DNA from: Clostridiales bacterium
GTDB taxonomy: Bacteria > Bacillota_A > Clostridia > Oscillospirales > Oscillospiraceae
DNA length: 10,984 nt
Direction: 5' to 3'
NCBI GenBank assembly: GCA_022777455.1
Contig: JALFGI010000316.1
Coordinates: 1 to 10,984, forward strand
Shown: positions 1-6,017 of the stretch, one piece after another
Numbering within the stretch: position 1 is the stretch's first letter
How the letters are laid out: each line of letters opens with the position of its first letter
Made by a program: the position numbers and the translations under genes
Notes under the pieces: generated by a model
What the model was told of the DNA's origin: nothing
The model's input: the letters and a program-made list of their open reading frames with translations, nothing else
Databases searched by the model: none

Positions 1-182
1 TGACCCGGAACAAAAGCGGGAGGCTGAGAGCCTCCCCTACAATGGGTACGGATTGCATGCCATTCAACCAAGCGCGCGGTTCCGTTACGTTGCGGGCGGC
101 TGGTAGCCGCCCCTACGATGGCTGGGCGGAAATCTGCCCGCCAAACTACAATTTATCGAACAGCTGAGCAAAACCGATAAGC
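1..182. repeat. Right end of an intergenic palindromic repeat unit
   Basis: No gene is seen here. Two compact hairpins are followed by the same short tail CCCTAC: GGGAGGCT-gag-AGCCTCCC (18-36) and GGGCGGCT-ggt-AGCCGCCC (94-112). Between them lies the motif GCCATTCAACC (59-69), which recurs at the right edge of the window and inside the 4669-5011 element. The unit ends with GCCAAACTACAATT (140-153, one mismatch to the family's terminal motif) and then GCTGAGCAAAACCGATAAGC (163-182). That last 20-mer is an exact reverse complement of 1223-1242. Neither hairpin has a T-run, so they do not look like intrinsic terminators. The left end lies outside the window. Confidence 0.7.
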
Positions 183-282
183 GCAATATCTTATATCTCT
201 TCAAACAACACTTTTTATGCGTTACAGACCAGCAGGGGACTGGAAAGGTTTCCAGGGGCTTATTCATTAACATAACACTGGC

Positions 283-345
283 TTTTTCACAAAGTTGTCC
301 ACCGCTGTGTAAAAGTTATCCACATTCTCCACAGGTTTATCCACA
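283..345 (+). other. DnaA-box cluster, possible oriC or oriC-proximal site
   Basis: Two perfect DnaA boxes TTATCCACA lie at 316-324 and 337-345. TTCTCCACA at 325-333 differs by one base, and TTGTCCACC at 295-303 and TTTTTCACA at 283-291 each differ by two. All five are on the same strand within 63 bases. Same-strand boxes at this density are characteristic of bacterial replication origins and of DnaA-controlled promoters. A moderately AT-rich stretch (about 143-235) lies just to the left and could serve for unwinding, but no DnaA-trio was identified. A parS site at 5691 supports an origin-proximal place. Against it, dnaA, dnaN, rpmH and other origin markers are not in the window, and the strand switch of genes is at about 4.5-5.1 kb, not here. 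Confidence 0.55.
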
Positions 346-398
346 ACTGGGGATGGGGAAAACGGTGCATAAACCCGGGGTTTTGGCCGATGGGTGTG

Positions 399-439
399 AA
401 AAAGTCCCCACAGCTTTCCACAGGCTGTGAGGACTTTTT
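399..439 (-). terminator. Intrinsic terminator of the thioesterase gene
   Basis: Left arm AAAAAGTCCCCACAGC (399-414) pairs with GCTGTGAGGACTTTTT (424-439) with one C-A mismatch and a 9-base loop. Read on the minus strand, the GC-rich stem ends in a run of five T and starts 4 bases past the thioesterase stop codon. The A-run and T-run on both sides mean it could also stop rightward transcription. The loop TTTCCACAG resembles the DnaA boxes next door but is not a good match. Confidence 0.8.
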
Positions 440-443
440 ATGT

Positions 444-1193
444 TTACAGAACACCGTTATCGTCGAAGTACAGCTTGGCGGAGAATACCCGGTGGGATTC
501 TTCTCCTGCGCCGGTGGTGGCATCCACCTGCAGGGTGCAGCCGTCGCTCATGTCCCAGTTCAGCCGCAGCTCCTGCAGCTCCCGGGCTTCCGCCAGGTAG
601 CACACGGTGAAATCCGTGACGGTGTGGCTCTCGTGGAACCGGCTGGGCAGCAGATCCGCGATCCAGTCCAGACAGCGGGTGTTGTTCATGTGTCCGTTCC
701 GGTCCAGATCGGTGAAGGCCACGGTGCGGCTTGTCTGGGTGCCCAGGGGCTTGGGGATCAGTCCGTTTGGTGCGGGGAGCTCGTTGCCCCGAAGGGTACC
801 GGCCACGATGATGCCGCTCTTGCCGGGGACGATCATCTTCCGGGTGTTCAGGTCCATCAGCACCCACAGGGTAATGCAGCGGAACACCTCGTTGCCCTGG
901 GCGTCGTAGGCCACCACGCTCCGGGGGAAGGCCGCCCGGGTGGTAGGCAGGGGCCAGGTTTCCAGCCGCAGGGTTTCCCCCCGCATGGGCATCCGGCTCA
1001 CCTGCACCCGGTGCCGGGTGACGGCCCAGAACAGGTTCCGCCCGGCCAGGGTGTCGTAATCCAATGACATGAGGGCGCTGTGCCGGCCGCCCATATCCTG
1101 GGCAAGATACAGAATCTGGGAGGGTTTCATCCGCCCGTACCGGTCCACATAGGCGTCCTCAACGGTGAAATTGCGAACATAAATTGGCTCCAT
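444..1193 (-). CDS. Acyl-ACP thioesterase (FatA/FatB-like)
   Basis: 249 residues. Enzymes of this family hydrolyse acyl-acyl carrier protein to release free fatty acids in the cytoplasm. They have two fused hotdog folds, seen here at roughly residues 1-130 and 155-245. The second holds the family signature TDLDRNGHMNNTRCLDW (161-177), which matches the plant and bacterial D-x-N-x-H-x-N-N block; Asn166 and His168 are the expected catalytic residues. The first hotdog holds the typical LETWPLPTTRAAFPRS segment (77-92). Length is normal for bacterial members. The ATG is preceded by AGAAGGAAG seven bases upstream (1201-1209). It appears to be monocistronic: a terminator follows directly and a repeat element separates it from the protease gene upstream. 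Substrate chain length cannot be read from the sequence. Confidence 0.9.
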   Translation of the reverse strand: MEPIYVRNFTVEDAYVDRYGRMKPSQILYLAQDMGGRHSALMSLDYDTLAGRNLFWAVTRHRVQVSRMPMRGETLRLETWPLPTTRAAFPRSVVAYDAQGNEVFRCITLWVLMDLNTRKMIVPGKSGIIVAGTLRGNELPAPNGLIPKPLGTQTSRTVAFTDLDRNGHMNNTRCLDWIADLLPSRFHESHTVTDFTVCYLAEARELQELRLNWDMSDGCTLQVDATTGAGEESHRVFSAKLYFDDNGVL

Positions 1194-1222
1194 GGTAAGA
1201 CTTCCTTCTTAAAATAAATTGT

Positions 1223-1242
1223 GCTTATCGGTTTTGCTCAGC
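1223..1242. repeat. 20-base repeat, inverted partner of 163-182
   Basis: GCTTATCGGTTTTGCTCAGC is an exact inverted copy of 163-182. Related versions lie at 2818-2835 and 4642-4659. In each case the AATTGTAATTTGGC-type motif starts about 9 bases further on. The 20-mer therefore forms the outermost conserved part of the intergenic repeat family, beyond the 14-base terminal motif. Confidence 0.75.
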
Positions 1243-1251
1243 ATTGCGGCA

Positions 1252-1462
1252 AATTGTTGTTTAGCGCGCCGAAATTGTCGCGCCCCTTGGCTCCCCCTAT
1301 GGGGGAGCTGGCTGCCCCATAGGGGCAGACTGAGAGGGCAGCACAAGGATTTGGGTTACCATTCCCTCACTGCGGTACCCTCTCAGTCAGCCTGACGGCT
1401 GCCAGCTCTCCCAAAGGGAGAGCCAAGAGGGTGCTACCGTATCTGCCCGCCAAATTACAATT
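1252..1462 (-). repeat. Cloverleaf-type intergenic repeat, copy A
   Basis: The bounding motif is degenerate on the left (1252-1265, 11 of 14) and perfect on the right, GCCAAATTACAATT (1449-1462). The core 1286-1427 is closed by CTTGGCTC/GAGCCAAG. Inside are hairpins CTCCCCC-tat-GGGGGAG (1291-1307), CTGCCCC-ata-GGGGCAG (1312-1328), CAGCC/GGCTG (1388-1401) and GCTCTCCC-aaa-GGGAGAGC (1405-1423). A further long-range stem joins ACTGAGAGGG (1329-1338) to CCCTCTCAGT (1378-1387). The same architecture is found in copies B and C. It fills the gap between the protease and thioesterase genes. No T-run follows the stems, so termination is not obvious. The strand given is that of the adjacent genes, in whose transcript all three copies have the same orientation. 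Confidence 0.85.
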
Positions 1463-1491
1463 TGCCGGCACGATCATCCGCTGTGAAAATT

Positions 1492-2754
1492 TTATTGGGC
1501 GGTGGCACCGGCGGTGCCGGCTTCTTCCAGAACGATGTCGGCCTGCATGGTGTAGCCGCCGCGATAGATGACGATGGTCACGGTGTCACCGGCGTTGTAG
1601 TGGTACAGCAGGGTGTCCAGGTCGGTCTGGGAATAGACCTTGGTGCCGTCCACGCTGATGAGGATGTCGCCCACTTCCAGGCCGGCCCGGGCGGCGTTGC
1701 TGTTTGGGGCAACCTCGGTGATATACATACCCGAAGGCAGGCGGTAGTAGCGCTGGTAGAAAAGGGAAATACTCTCGCCGGTGATGCCCAGCCAGGGGCG
1801 GCCGGAGACATAGCCCTGCTGGATGATCTGCTCCACAATGTCCTTCACCGTGGTGCTGGGGATGGCAAAGCCCAGACCCTCCACACCGGCGCTGTCGGCA
1901 AAGGCGCCGATTTTAATGGTGTTGATGCCGATGACCTGGCCGCAGCTGTTGATCAGCGGACCGCCGGAGTTACCGGAATTCAGGGCGGCGTTGGTCTGGA
2001 TCAGATTCATGGGCCGGCCGTTCACATTCACGTTCCGGTTGATGGCGGAGACGATGCCGTCGGTCATGGTGCCCCGGTATTCCACGCCCAGAGGATCGCC
2101 GATGGCCACCACGCTGTCTCCCACCCGAAGCAGGTCGGAATTCCCGAATTCGGCGCAGGTAAGACTGTCTGTGTCGATTTTCAGCACCGCCAGATCGCTG
2201 GTTTTATCGGTGCCCACCAGCCATGCGGCGCACACCCGATCGTCGGTAAGCTGGACGGTGATCCGCTCGCCGTTTTCAATCACATGATGGTTGGTGACGA
2301 TGTAGCCGTCATCGGTGAGGATGACGCCGGTGCCGGTGGAGGTGCCGCCGCGGTATTCCGAGGTGATGGACACCACCGAGGGGATACACTTGACGTAAAT
2401 TTCCTGGAGGGTGAGCCCTGCGGCTTCCGTGGCCAGGGGCGGGAATACCACCGCCGGGGAAGTGGGGGCGGTGGCCTGGCCGGCATCGATCTGCATCAGG
2501 CTGCCGGAGACCGCCGTGGTTTCCGTTGCGGTGCCGGAGTCGAAGCAGATGGTCACGTCCTGGGTATCCTCCTGCCGGTTCATCTCCCGGAACATGCGGA
2601 TATTCATGCAGCCCAGCAGGGTGATGGTCCCGGTGAGCAGGATCACGGCAATGAGCAGCACGGCGATGAGGCCGCTGTGGCTCTTGGGCGGCTGGGTGCG
2701 TCCGGTGCCGTATTCCCCATCATCCCAGGGGGCGGGTTCTTCGTATCTTGACAT
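1492..2754 (-). CDS. HtrA/DegP-family serine protease with PDZ domain
   Basis: 420 residues. Members degrade misfolded proteins at the outer face of the membrane. The order is a cytoplasmic N-terminus rich in Pro and charged residues (1-27), one membrane anchor (about 28-50), a Thr/Ala-rich linker, a trypsin-like protease domain (about 115-305) and one PDZ domain (about 312-408). The catalytic triad is visible: His157 in TNHHV, Asp187 in TSDLAVLKID and Ser263 in NSGNSGGPLIN. The PDZ carbohydrate-loop region shows RPWLGI and the typical NSNAARAGLEVGDILISVDG stretch. One PDZ and one anchor is the usual Firmicute HtrA layout. The ATG at 2754 has AAAGAGGT upstream at about nine bases. It lies downstream of the sensor kinase on the same strand, separated by repeat B. 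A 7-base tandem repeat lies in its leader. Confidence 0.95.
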   Translation of the reverse strand: MSRYEEPAPWDDGEYGTGRTQPPKSHSGLIAVLLIAVILLTGTITLLGCMNIRMFREMNRQEDTQDVTICFDSGTATETTAVSGSLMQIDAGQATAPTSPAVVFPPLATEAAGLTLQEIYVKCIPSVVSITSEYRGGTSTGTGVILTDDGYIVTNHHVIENGERITVQLTDDRVCAAWLVGTDKTSDLAVLKIDTDSLTCAEFGNSDLLRVGDSVVAIGDPLGVEYRGTMTDGIVSAINRNVNVNGRPMNLIQTNAALNSGNSGGPLINSCGQVIGINTIKIGAFADSAGVEGLGFAIPSTTVKDIVEQIIQQGYVSGRPWLGITGESISLFYQRYYRLPSGMYITEVAPNSNAARAGLEVGDILISVDGTKVYSQTDLDTLLYHYNAGDTVTIVIYRGGYTMQADIVLEEAGTAGATAQ

Positions 2755-2772
2755 AATGATGACCTCTTTGTT

Positions 2773-2814
2773 AGATATGAGATATGAGATATAAGATATA
2801 AGATATCGGATATG
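2773..2814. repeat. Tandem 7-base repeat in the htrA leader
   Basis: Six consecutive 7-base units read AGATATG, AGATATG, AGATATA, AGATATA, AGATATC, GGATATG. They start 19 bases upstream of the protease start codon and just above its ribosome binding site. The tract is very AT-rich in a GC-rich neighbourhood and occupies the place where the promoter or 5' leader would be. Slippage could change the spacing of expression signals, but no -35/-10 pair could be assigned with confidence. Confidence 0.8.
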
Positions 2815-2844
2815 ATACTTATCAGTTTAATCAGCTGTCAGACA

Positions 2845-3044
2845 AATTGTAATTTGGCTTACCGGAACCGACGTCCCCTTGGCTCCCCCTCTGGGGGAGC
2901 TGGCTGCCCCGTAAGGGGCAGACTGAGAGGGCTTCGGGTGCTATTATCTTACTTCGGTACCCTCTCAGTCAGCCTGTTCGGCTGACAGCTCTCCCAAAGG
3001 GAGAGCCAAGGGGTGCTACCGTATCTACCCGCCAAATTACAATT
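2845..3044 (-). repeat. Cloverleaf-type intergenic repeat, copy B, with perfect terminal inverted repeats
   Basis: A 200-base element bounded by a perfect 14-base inverted repeat, AATTGTAATTTGGC (2845-2858) and GCCAAATTACAATT (3031-3044). The core is closed by CCCTTGGCTC (2876-2885) and GAGCCAAGGG (3003-3012) and carries the same four hairpins and the GACTGAGAGGG/CCCTCTCAGTC internal stem as copy A. It fills the gap between kinase and protease. Small size, terminal inverted repeats and no coding capacity are MITE-like, but no target-site duplication was identified. A structured RNA is the alternative. Confidence 0.85.
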
Positions 3045-3071
3045 CTTAAATGTTACGCTCTCGGGGAATTC

Positions 3072-4502
3072 CTAATTCGCCAGGGGCATGGTGAAGGTGA
3101 ATTCCGTCTTTCCGTCCCGGCTGGTGACGCTGATGTTTTCGCCGTGGCTGCACACGATGGTTTTCACAATGTACAGGCCCAACCCCCAGCCGTCCCGGTT
3201 TTTGGAGCGGCTCTTATCCAGCTTGTGGAACCGGTCGAATACCAGGGGCAGCTCCTCCGCCGGGATGGTTTCGCCGTCGTTGGACACGGAGACATATGCC
3301 TTGCCGCCGCCTTCCTTGATGGTCAGCCCCAGGGTGCCCCCCTCGGGGCAGAACTTCACCGCATTGTCCACCAGGTTGTACACCACCTGGGTTACCGCAT
3401 CCTGGTTGGCGAAGGTGTACACCGGATGCTCCGGCATATCCACCTGAACGTTGATGTGCTTGTCGTTGATCTTCTTTTCAAAATTCACCAGGGCCAGGCC
3501 GGCGCATTCCTCCATGTCGAAGTTCATCTTCTTCTCGTCGGGCATGCCCTTTTCGTCCTGGAGCTGGGAGATGTCCAGCATACTGCGGACCAATCGGCTC
3601 AATCGCTTGGTCTCGTCGGAGACGATCTGCAGGTAGTGGTTCTGGCGCTCGGGAGGAATGGTGCCGTCCAGAATGCCGTCCACATAGCCGGAGATGGTGG
3701 TCATGGGGGTTTTCAGCTCGTGGGACACGTTGGCCACGAATTCCTGGCGCTGGTATTCGCTTTTTTGCAGGGAGGAGGCCATGTTGTTGAAGGCCACCGC
3801 CAGATCCCTGGTTTCCTCACTGTAGGAGTCCTCCACCCGGACCCGGGCTTCCAGATTGCCGTGGCCGAAGTCGTTGGCGGCCTTGGCCATCTCCCGCAGG
3901 GGACGGCTGGACCGGTCCGCATAGGCCAGTGCCGCCAGAGCGGACAGGAGCACTACCACGAAGGCAGTGTTCAGATAGAGATTGGCCAGCTTGTTCAGTA
4001 CCGCGGTGGTATCCGCCGTGGGCACCGACACCATCACAAGGCCCAGAAGGCTGCCCTCCGTCTCATCCTGGATGGGCATTGCGGTGAGGAAGCGGGAATC
4101 GTCGTACAGTCCCCGGATCACGCCGGTGGTGCGGTCAACCCCGGCGGAGGAAACCTTTTCCAGATAATCGGAATTGATCTGGAGCTTGAGATGCTTGCAG
4201 ACAAAGGGGGAGTCGGAGCAGAGAACGACCTTTCCTTCGGCGTTGCAGATGATGATGTCCGTGTCGGTCAGGCGGGAAGCCACATCCAGGCTCAGCAGAA
4301 AGTCCTGGCTGGAGGTGTCCTCGCCCGCCGCGTAGGAGCTGGCCAGATGGGAGAGAACCTCCGCGTCCTGATCCAGCCGGGAGAAGGTGGACTCGGTCAG
4401 ATAGTTTTTTACCAGCTGCTGAAAGGAAACGCCCAGCATGGTCAGCGCCAGCAACAGGATCAATGCAGCCGCGTAGAAAACGCGGCCAAAGGAGGATTTC
4501 AT
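3072..4502 (-). CDS. HAMP-domain sensor histidine kinase (orphan in this window)
   Basis: 476 residues from the ATG. It is a membrane two-component kinase. TM1 is at about 8-28, an extracytoplasmic sensor at about 29-177 and TM2 at about 178-194. Then come HAMP (about 195-247), dimerisation/phosphoacceptor (about 255-320) and the ATPase domain (about 355-474). The H-box reads NVSHELKTPMTT with His261. The N-box is YNLVDNAVKF (Asn376 and Asn380), G1 is NDGE, the F-box FDRFHK and G2 GWGLGLYIVK. It has no PAS domain, so it is not a typical WalK. A GTG nine bases upstream (4511) is in frame, but the GGAAAGGG Shine-Dalgarno touches it and sits 10 bases from the ATG at 4502, so the ATG is preferred. 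No response regulator gene lies on either side; HtrA is the next gene downstream, so an envelope-stress role is possible but unproven. Confidence 0.93.
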   Translation of the reverse strand: MKSSFGRVFYAAALILLLALTMLGVSFQQLVKNYLTESTFSRLDQDAEVLSHLASSYAAGEDTSSQDFLLSLDVASRLTDTDIIICNAEGKVVLCSDSPFVCKHLKLQINSDYLEKVSSAGVDRTTGVIRGLYDDSRFLTAMPIQDETEGSLLGLVMVSVPTADTTAVLNKLANLYLNTAFVVVLLSALAALAYADRSSRPLREMAKAANDFGHGNLEARVRVEDSYSEETRDLAVAFNNMASSLQKSEYQRQEFVANVSHELKTPMTTISGYVDGILDGTIPPERQNHYLQIVSDETKRLSRLVRSMLDISQLQDEKGMPDEKKMNFDMEECAGLALVNFEKKINDKHINVQVDMPEHPVYTFANQDAVTQVVYNLVDNAVKFCPEGGTLGLTIKEGGGKAYVSVSNDGETIPAEELPLVFDRFHKLDKSRSKNRDGWGLGLYIVKTIVCSHGENISVTSRDGKTEFTFTMPLAN

Positions 4503-4543
4503 TTCTGTCACACCCTTTCCGGTGCCCCGTTCTTTTCACCGTA

Positions 4544-4571
4544 ATTATATCATTTCTGTCGCCTTTTTCAA
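4544..4571 (-). promoter_or_regulatory. Sigma-A-type promoter of the kinase gene
   Basis: On the minus strand TTGAAA (4566-4571) is followed after 16 bases by a perfect TATAAT (4544-4549). Transcription would begin near 4537, leaving a leader of about 35 bases with the GGAAAGGG ribosome binding site. Spacing is one base under the ideal. Confidence 0.7.
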
Positions 4572-4606
4572 CCAAAGAGAAAAAAGTTTACATCTATTTT
4601 ACGGGC

Positions 4607-4626
4607 GTTCCCCGGAAAGGGGGAAC
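4607..4626. repeat. Short hairpin upstream of the kinase promoter
   Basis: GTTCCCC-ggaaag-GGGGAAC forms a 7-base-pair stem with a 6-base loop. No T-run follows on either strand. It lies about 35 bases upstream of the kinase -35 box; its role is unknown. Confidence 0.55.
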
Positions 4627-4668
4627 AAATCAAGTTCAGTATTTATCGGTTTGCGCAGCCTCCCAACA

Positions 4669-5011
4669 AATTGCAATTTGGCGGGCAGTGCCCGCGGACA
4701 ATGGCGCACCGGGCATGTATGTCATCCGGGACTCCTGGGGGGTGCCCGGTAACGTTTCTGCGCAGTAAAATCATTGCCCAGTCAGCGTAGGGCGGGGTCT
4801 TGACCCCGCCGATCAGGTAACGAAACCTGCCAGGTTGGATAAATGGTATCAAATGTCGGTTGTTTTGATTTTTCGGCGATTATTTCGGAAATAGTGCCAT
4901 TCAACGTACCAATCAAAAAACGGAACCGGGTCGGCGGGGTCAAGACCCCGCCCTACGAACGGTGCGTTGTTGTTTTTATCGAGAGGAAAATCTGCCCGCC
5001 AAATTACAATT
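4669..5011. repeat. Composite intergenic repeat D with nested inverted repeats
   Basis: A 343-base element bounded by AATTGCAATTTGGC (4669-4682, one mismatch) and GCCAAATTACAATT (4998-5011), each continued inward by GGGCAG/CTGCCC. Inside, a perfect 27-base inverted repeat (4786-4812 and 4931-4957) is present; each arm is itself a palindrome, GGCGGGGTC-tt-GACCCCGCC. The spacer contains GCCATTCAAC (4896-4905), shared with both window edges. The outer motif TTTATCGGTTTGCGCAGC (4642-4659) precedes it. The core differs from copies A-C although the ends are the same. It fills most of the non-coding stretch between the divergent kinase and DUF1836 genes. No convincing gene was seen. Confidence 0.8.
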
Positions 5012-5078
5012 TTCCGGGCAGGGAAACAAAAGGAATCAGCATATCATTTTATTCCGAAAAATAATTATATCTTAGCTA

Positions 5079-5107
5079 TTGACAATCACATGACCATGTG
5101 ATATTAT
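5079..5107 (+). promoter_or_regulatory. Promoter of the DUF1836 gene with a palindromic operator in its spacer
   Basis: A perfect TTGACA (5079-5084) is followed after 17 bases by TATTAT (5102-5107). The spacer is almost entirely the palindrome ATCACATG-ac-CATGTGAT (5085-5102). Transcription would begin near 5114, before the ribosome binding site AGGGAGG (5124-5130). A dimeric regulator bound there would block RNA polymerase. The spacing is the normal 17, not the 19-20 used by MerR-type activators, so repression is the more likely mode. The encoded helix-turn-helix protein is the obvious candidate, by inference only. Confidence 0.75.
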
Positions 5108-5138
5108 CATGTCATGAAAAGGAAGGGAGGAATGAACC

Positions 5139-5702
5139 ATGCAGTGGATCTTACCCGGCACCGTGCTGCGGGCCAACGCAGAGGATGCAGACCATGTGGA
5201 GTCACTGTTCCAGCCCATGTTTCTGGCGGGGGGTATGGTGCTCAGCCAGGTTTCCAGCATCACCGGGCTGGAGCCCTACATCATCCAGAACTGGGTCAAG
5301 CGGGGCTTTCTCACGCCGCCCCAGTGCAAGCGCTACACCCTGCGGCAGCTGTGCCGGATCCTGAACATCAATATGCTCAAGGGCGTGCTGCCCATGGAGC
5401 GGATCTGCGGTATGCTGACCTACATCAACGGCCAGCTGGACGACGACAGCGACGATACCATCGACGATTCCCAGCTTTATTTCATGTTTGTCCGCCTGGC
5501 GGCCCAGGCCAAGGAGCTGGACCGCAGCGGCGCCTGGATGGCCGCCATCGACCAGGTGCTCCAGGATTATCAGGAGTCCGTCCCCGGCGCCCGGGAGCGG
5601 ATTGCCCAGGTACTGCGGATCATGCTCATCGCCTACGTTGCCGCCCGGATGAAGGAAGAAGCGGAAGGCTTACTCACGGAACTCAGCAATTGTTCCACGT
5701 GA
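5139..5702 (+). CDS. DUF1836 family helix-turn-helix protein
   Basis: 187 residues, cytoplasmic, no signal or membrane segment. The part from about residue 30 to 110 fits the DUF1836 family of Firmicutes. A winged-helix-like start, LSQVSSITGLEPYIIQNWVKRG (about 33-54), is followed by LTPPQCKRYTLRQLCRILNINMLKGVLPMERI, which resembles the MerR-type DNA-binding segment. The rest is helical and acidic (LDDDSDDTIDD near 101-111), with no sensor domain recognised. The ATG has AGGGAGG eight bases upstream and a strong promoter. Family function is unknown; a transcriptional regulator is likely, perhaps controlling itself through the palindrome in its promoter. The last codon and stop overlap a parS site. 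The gene is transcribed away from the kinase. Confidence 0.85.
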   Translation: MQWILPGTVLRANAEDADHVESLFQPMFLAGGMVLSQVSSITGLEPYIIQNWVKRGFLTPPQCKRYTLRQLCRILNINMLKGVLPMERICGMLTYINGQLDDDSDDTIDDSQLYFMFVRLAAQAKELDRSGAWMAAIDQVLQDYQESVPGARERIAQVLRIMLIAYVAARMKEEAEGLLTELSNCST

Positions 5703-5706
5703 AACA
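5691..5706. other. parS centromere site (ParB/Spo0J binding site)
   Basis: TGTTCCACGTGAAACA matches the published 16-base Bacillus subtilis parS consensus TGTTNCACGTGAAACA at every defined position. Symmetry extends outward to a 24-base near-palindrome beginning and ending CAATTG. The stop codon TGA of the DUF1836 gene (5700-5702) lies inside it. In bacteria with ParABS, such sites cluster around the replication origin, load the ParB-CTP clamp and recruit SMC. Finding one within an overlapping coding end is not unusual, since B. subtilis parS sites also lie within genes. No second CACGTG core was seen in the window, and parA/parB are not here. Confidence 0.88.
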
Positions 5707-5745
5707 ATTGGAAACAGGTTATGGGCTTTCATAAGCAGATCGTGA

Positions 5746-5959
5746 AATTGTAATTGATCGTACTGGCGCGGCAGCGCTCTTGGCTCTCCCTTTGGGAGAG
5801 CTGGCAGCCGTCAGGCTGACTGAGAGGGTAACGCAGTAAGATAATAGTAGCCGAAATCACGCCATGCTGGCCCTCTTAGGGGCGCCCCTTACGGGGCAGC
5901 CAGCTCCCCCAGAGGGGGAGCCAAGGGGTGCGTCGGTTCCGGTACCCCAAATTACAATT
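5746..5959 (+). repeat. Cloverleaf-type intergenic repeat, copy C (inverted relative to A and B)
   Basis: It is bounded by AATTGTAATT (5746-5755, shortened) and CCAAATTACAATT (5947-5959). The core 5779-5925 is closed by CTTGGCTC/GAGCCAAG and, read in reverse complement, has the same order of hairpins as copies A and B. The centre shares CTATTATCTTACT with copy B but not with copy A. One arm has diverged, so the GACTGAGAGGG/CCCTCTC internal pairing is weaker here. It fills most of the 315 bases between the DUF1836 gene and hflK. No gene or terminator is seen there. Confidence 0.83.
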
Positions 5960-6017
5960 AACCAATCTGCTTACAAAACGATGACCACATCAGATACAAT
6001 TTAAAGGAGAGAAAAAC

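Noticed and set aside
85..273. 62-codon minus-strand frame near the DnaA boxes
   Set aside because: It covers repeat hairpins, has no ribosome binding site, and its translation shows no family.
1462..2751. 429-codon plus-strand frame opposite HtrA
   Set aside because: Antisense to a protease with a full catalytic triad; Gly/Val/His-rich low-complexity translation without recognisable motifs.
3072..4502. Kinase as WalK, given the HtrA neighbour and possible origin position
   Set aside because: No PAS domain and no WalR, WalH, WalI or WalJ genes adjacent; only the general architecture agrees.
3144..4544. 466-codon plus-strand frame opposite the kinase
   Set aside because: Antisense shadow of a kinase with all sequence boxes intact; no plausible ribosome binding site or domain.
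1252..5959. CRISPR array from the repeated AATTGTAATTTGGC motifs
   Set aside because: Spacing is irregular, copies alternate in orientation and are separated by genes; no cas genes.
5970..6000. Promoter CTTACA/TACAAT before hflK
   Set aside because: The -10 box ends two bases before the ribosome binding site, so the transcript would begin within or after that site.
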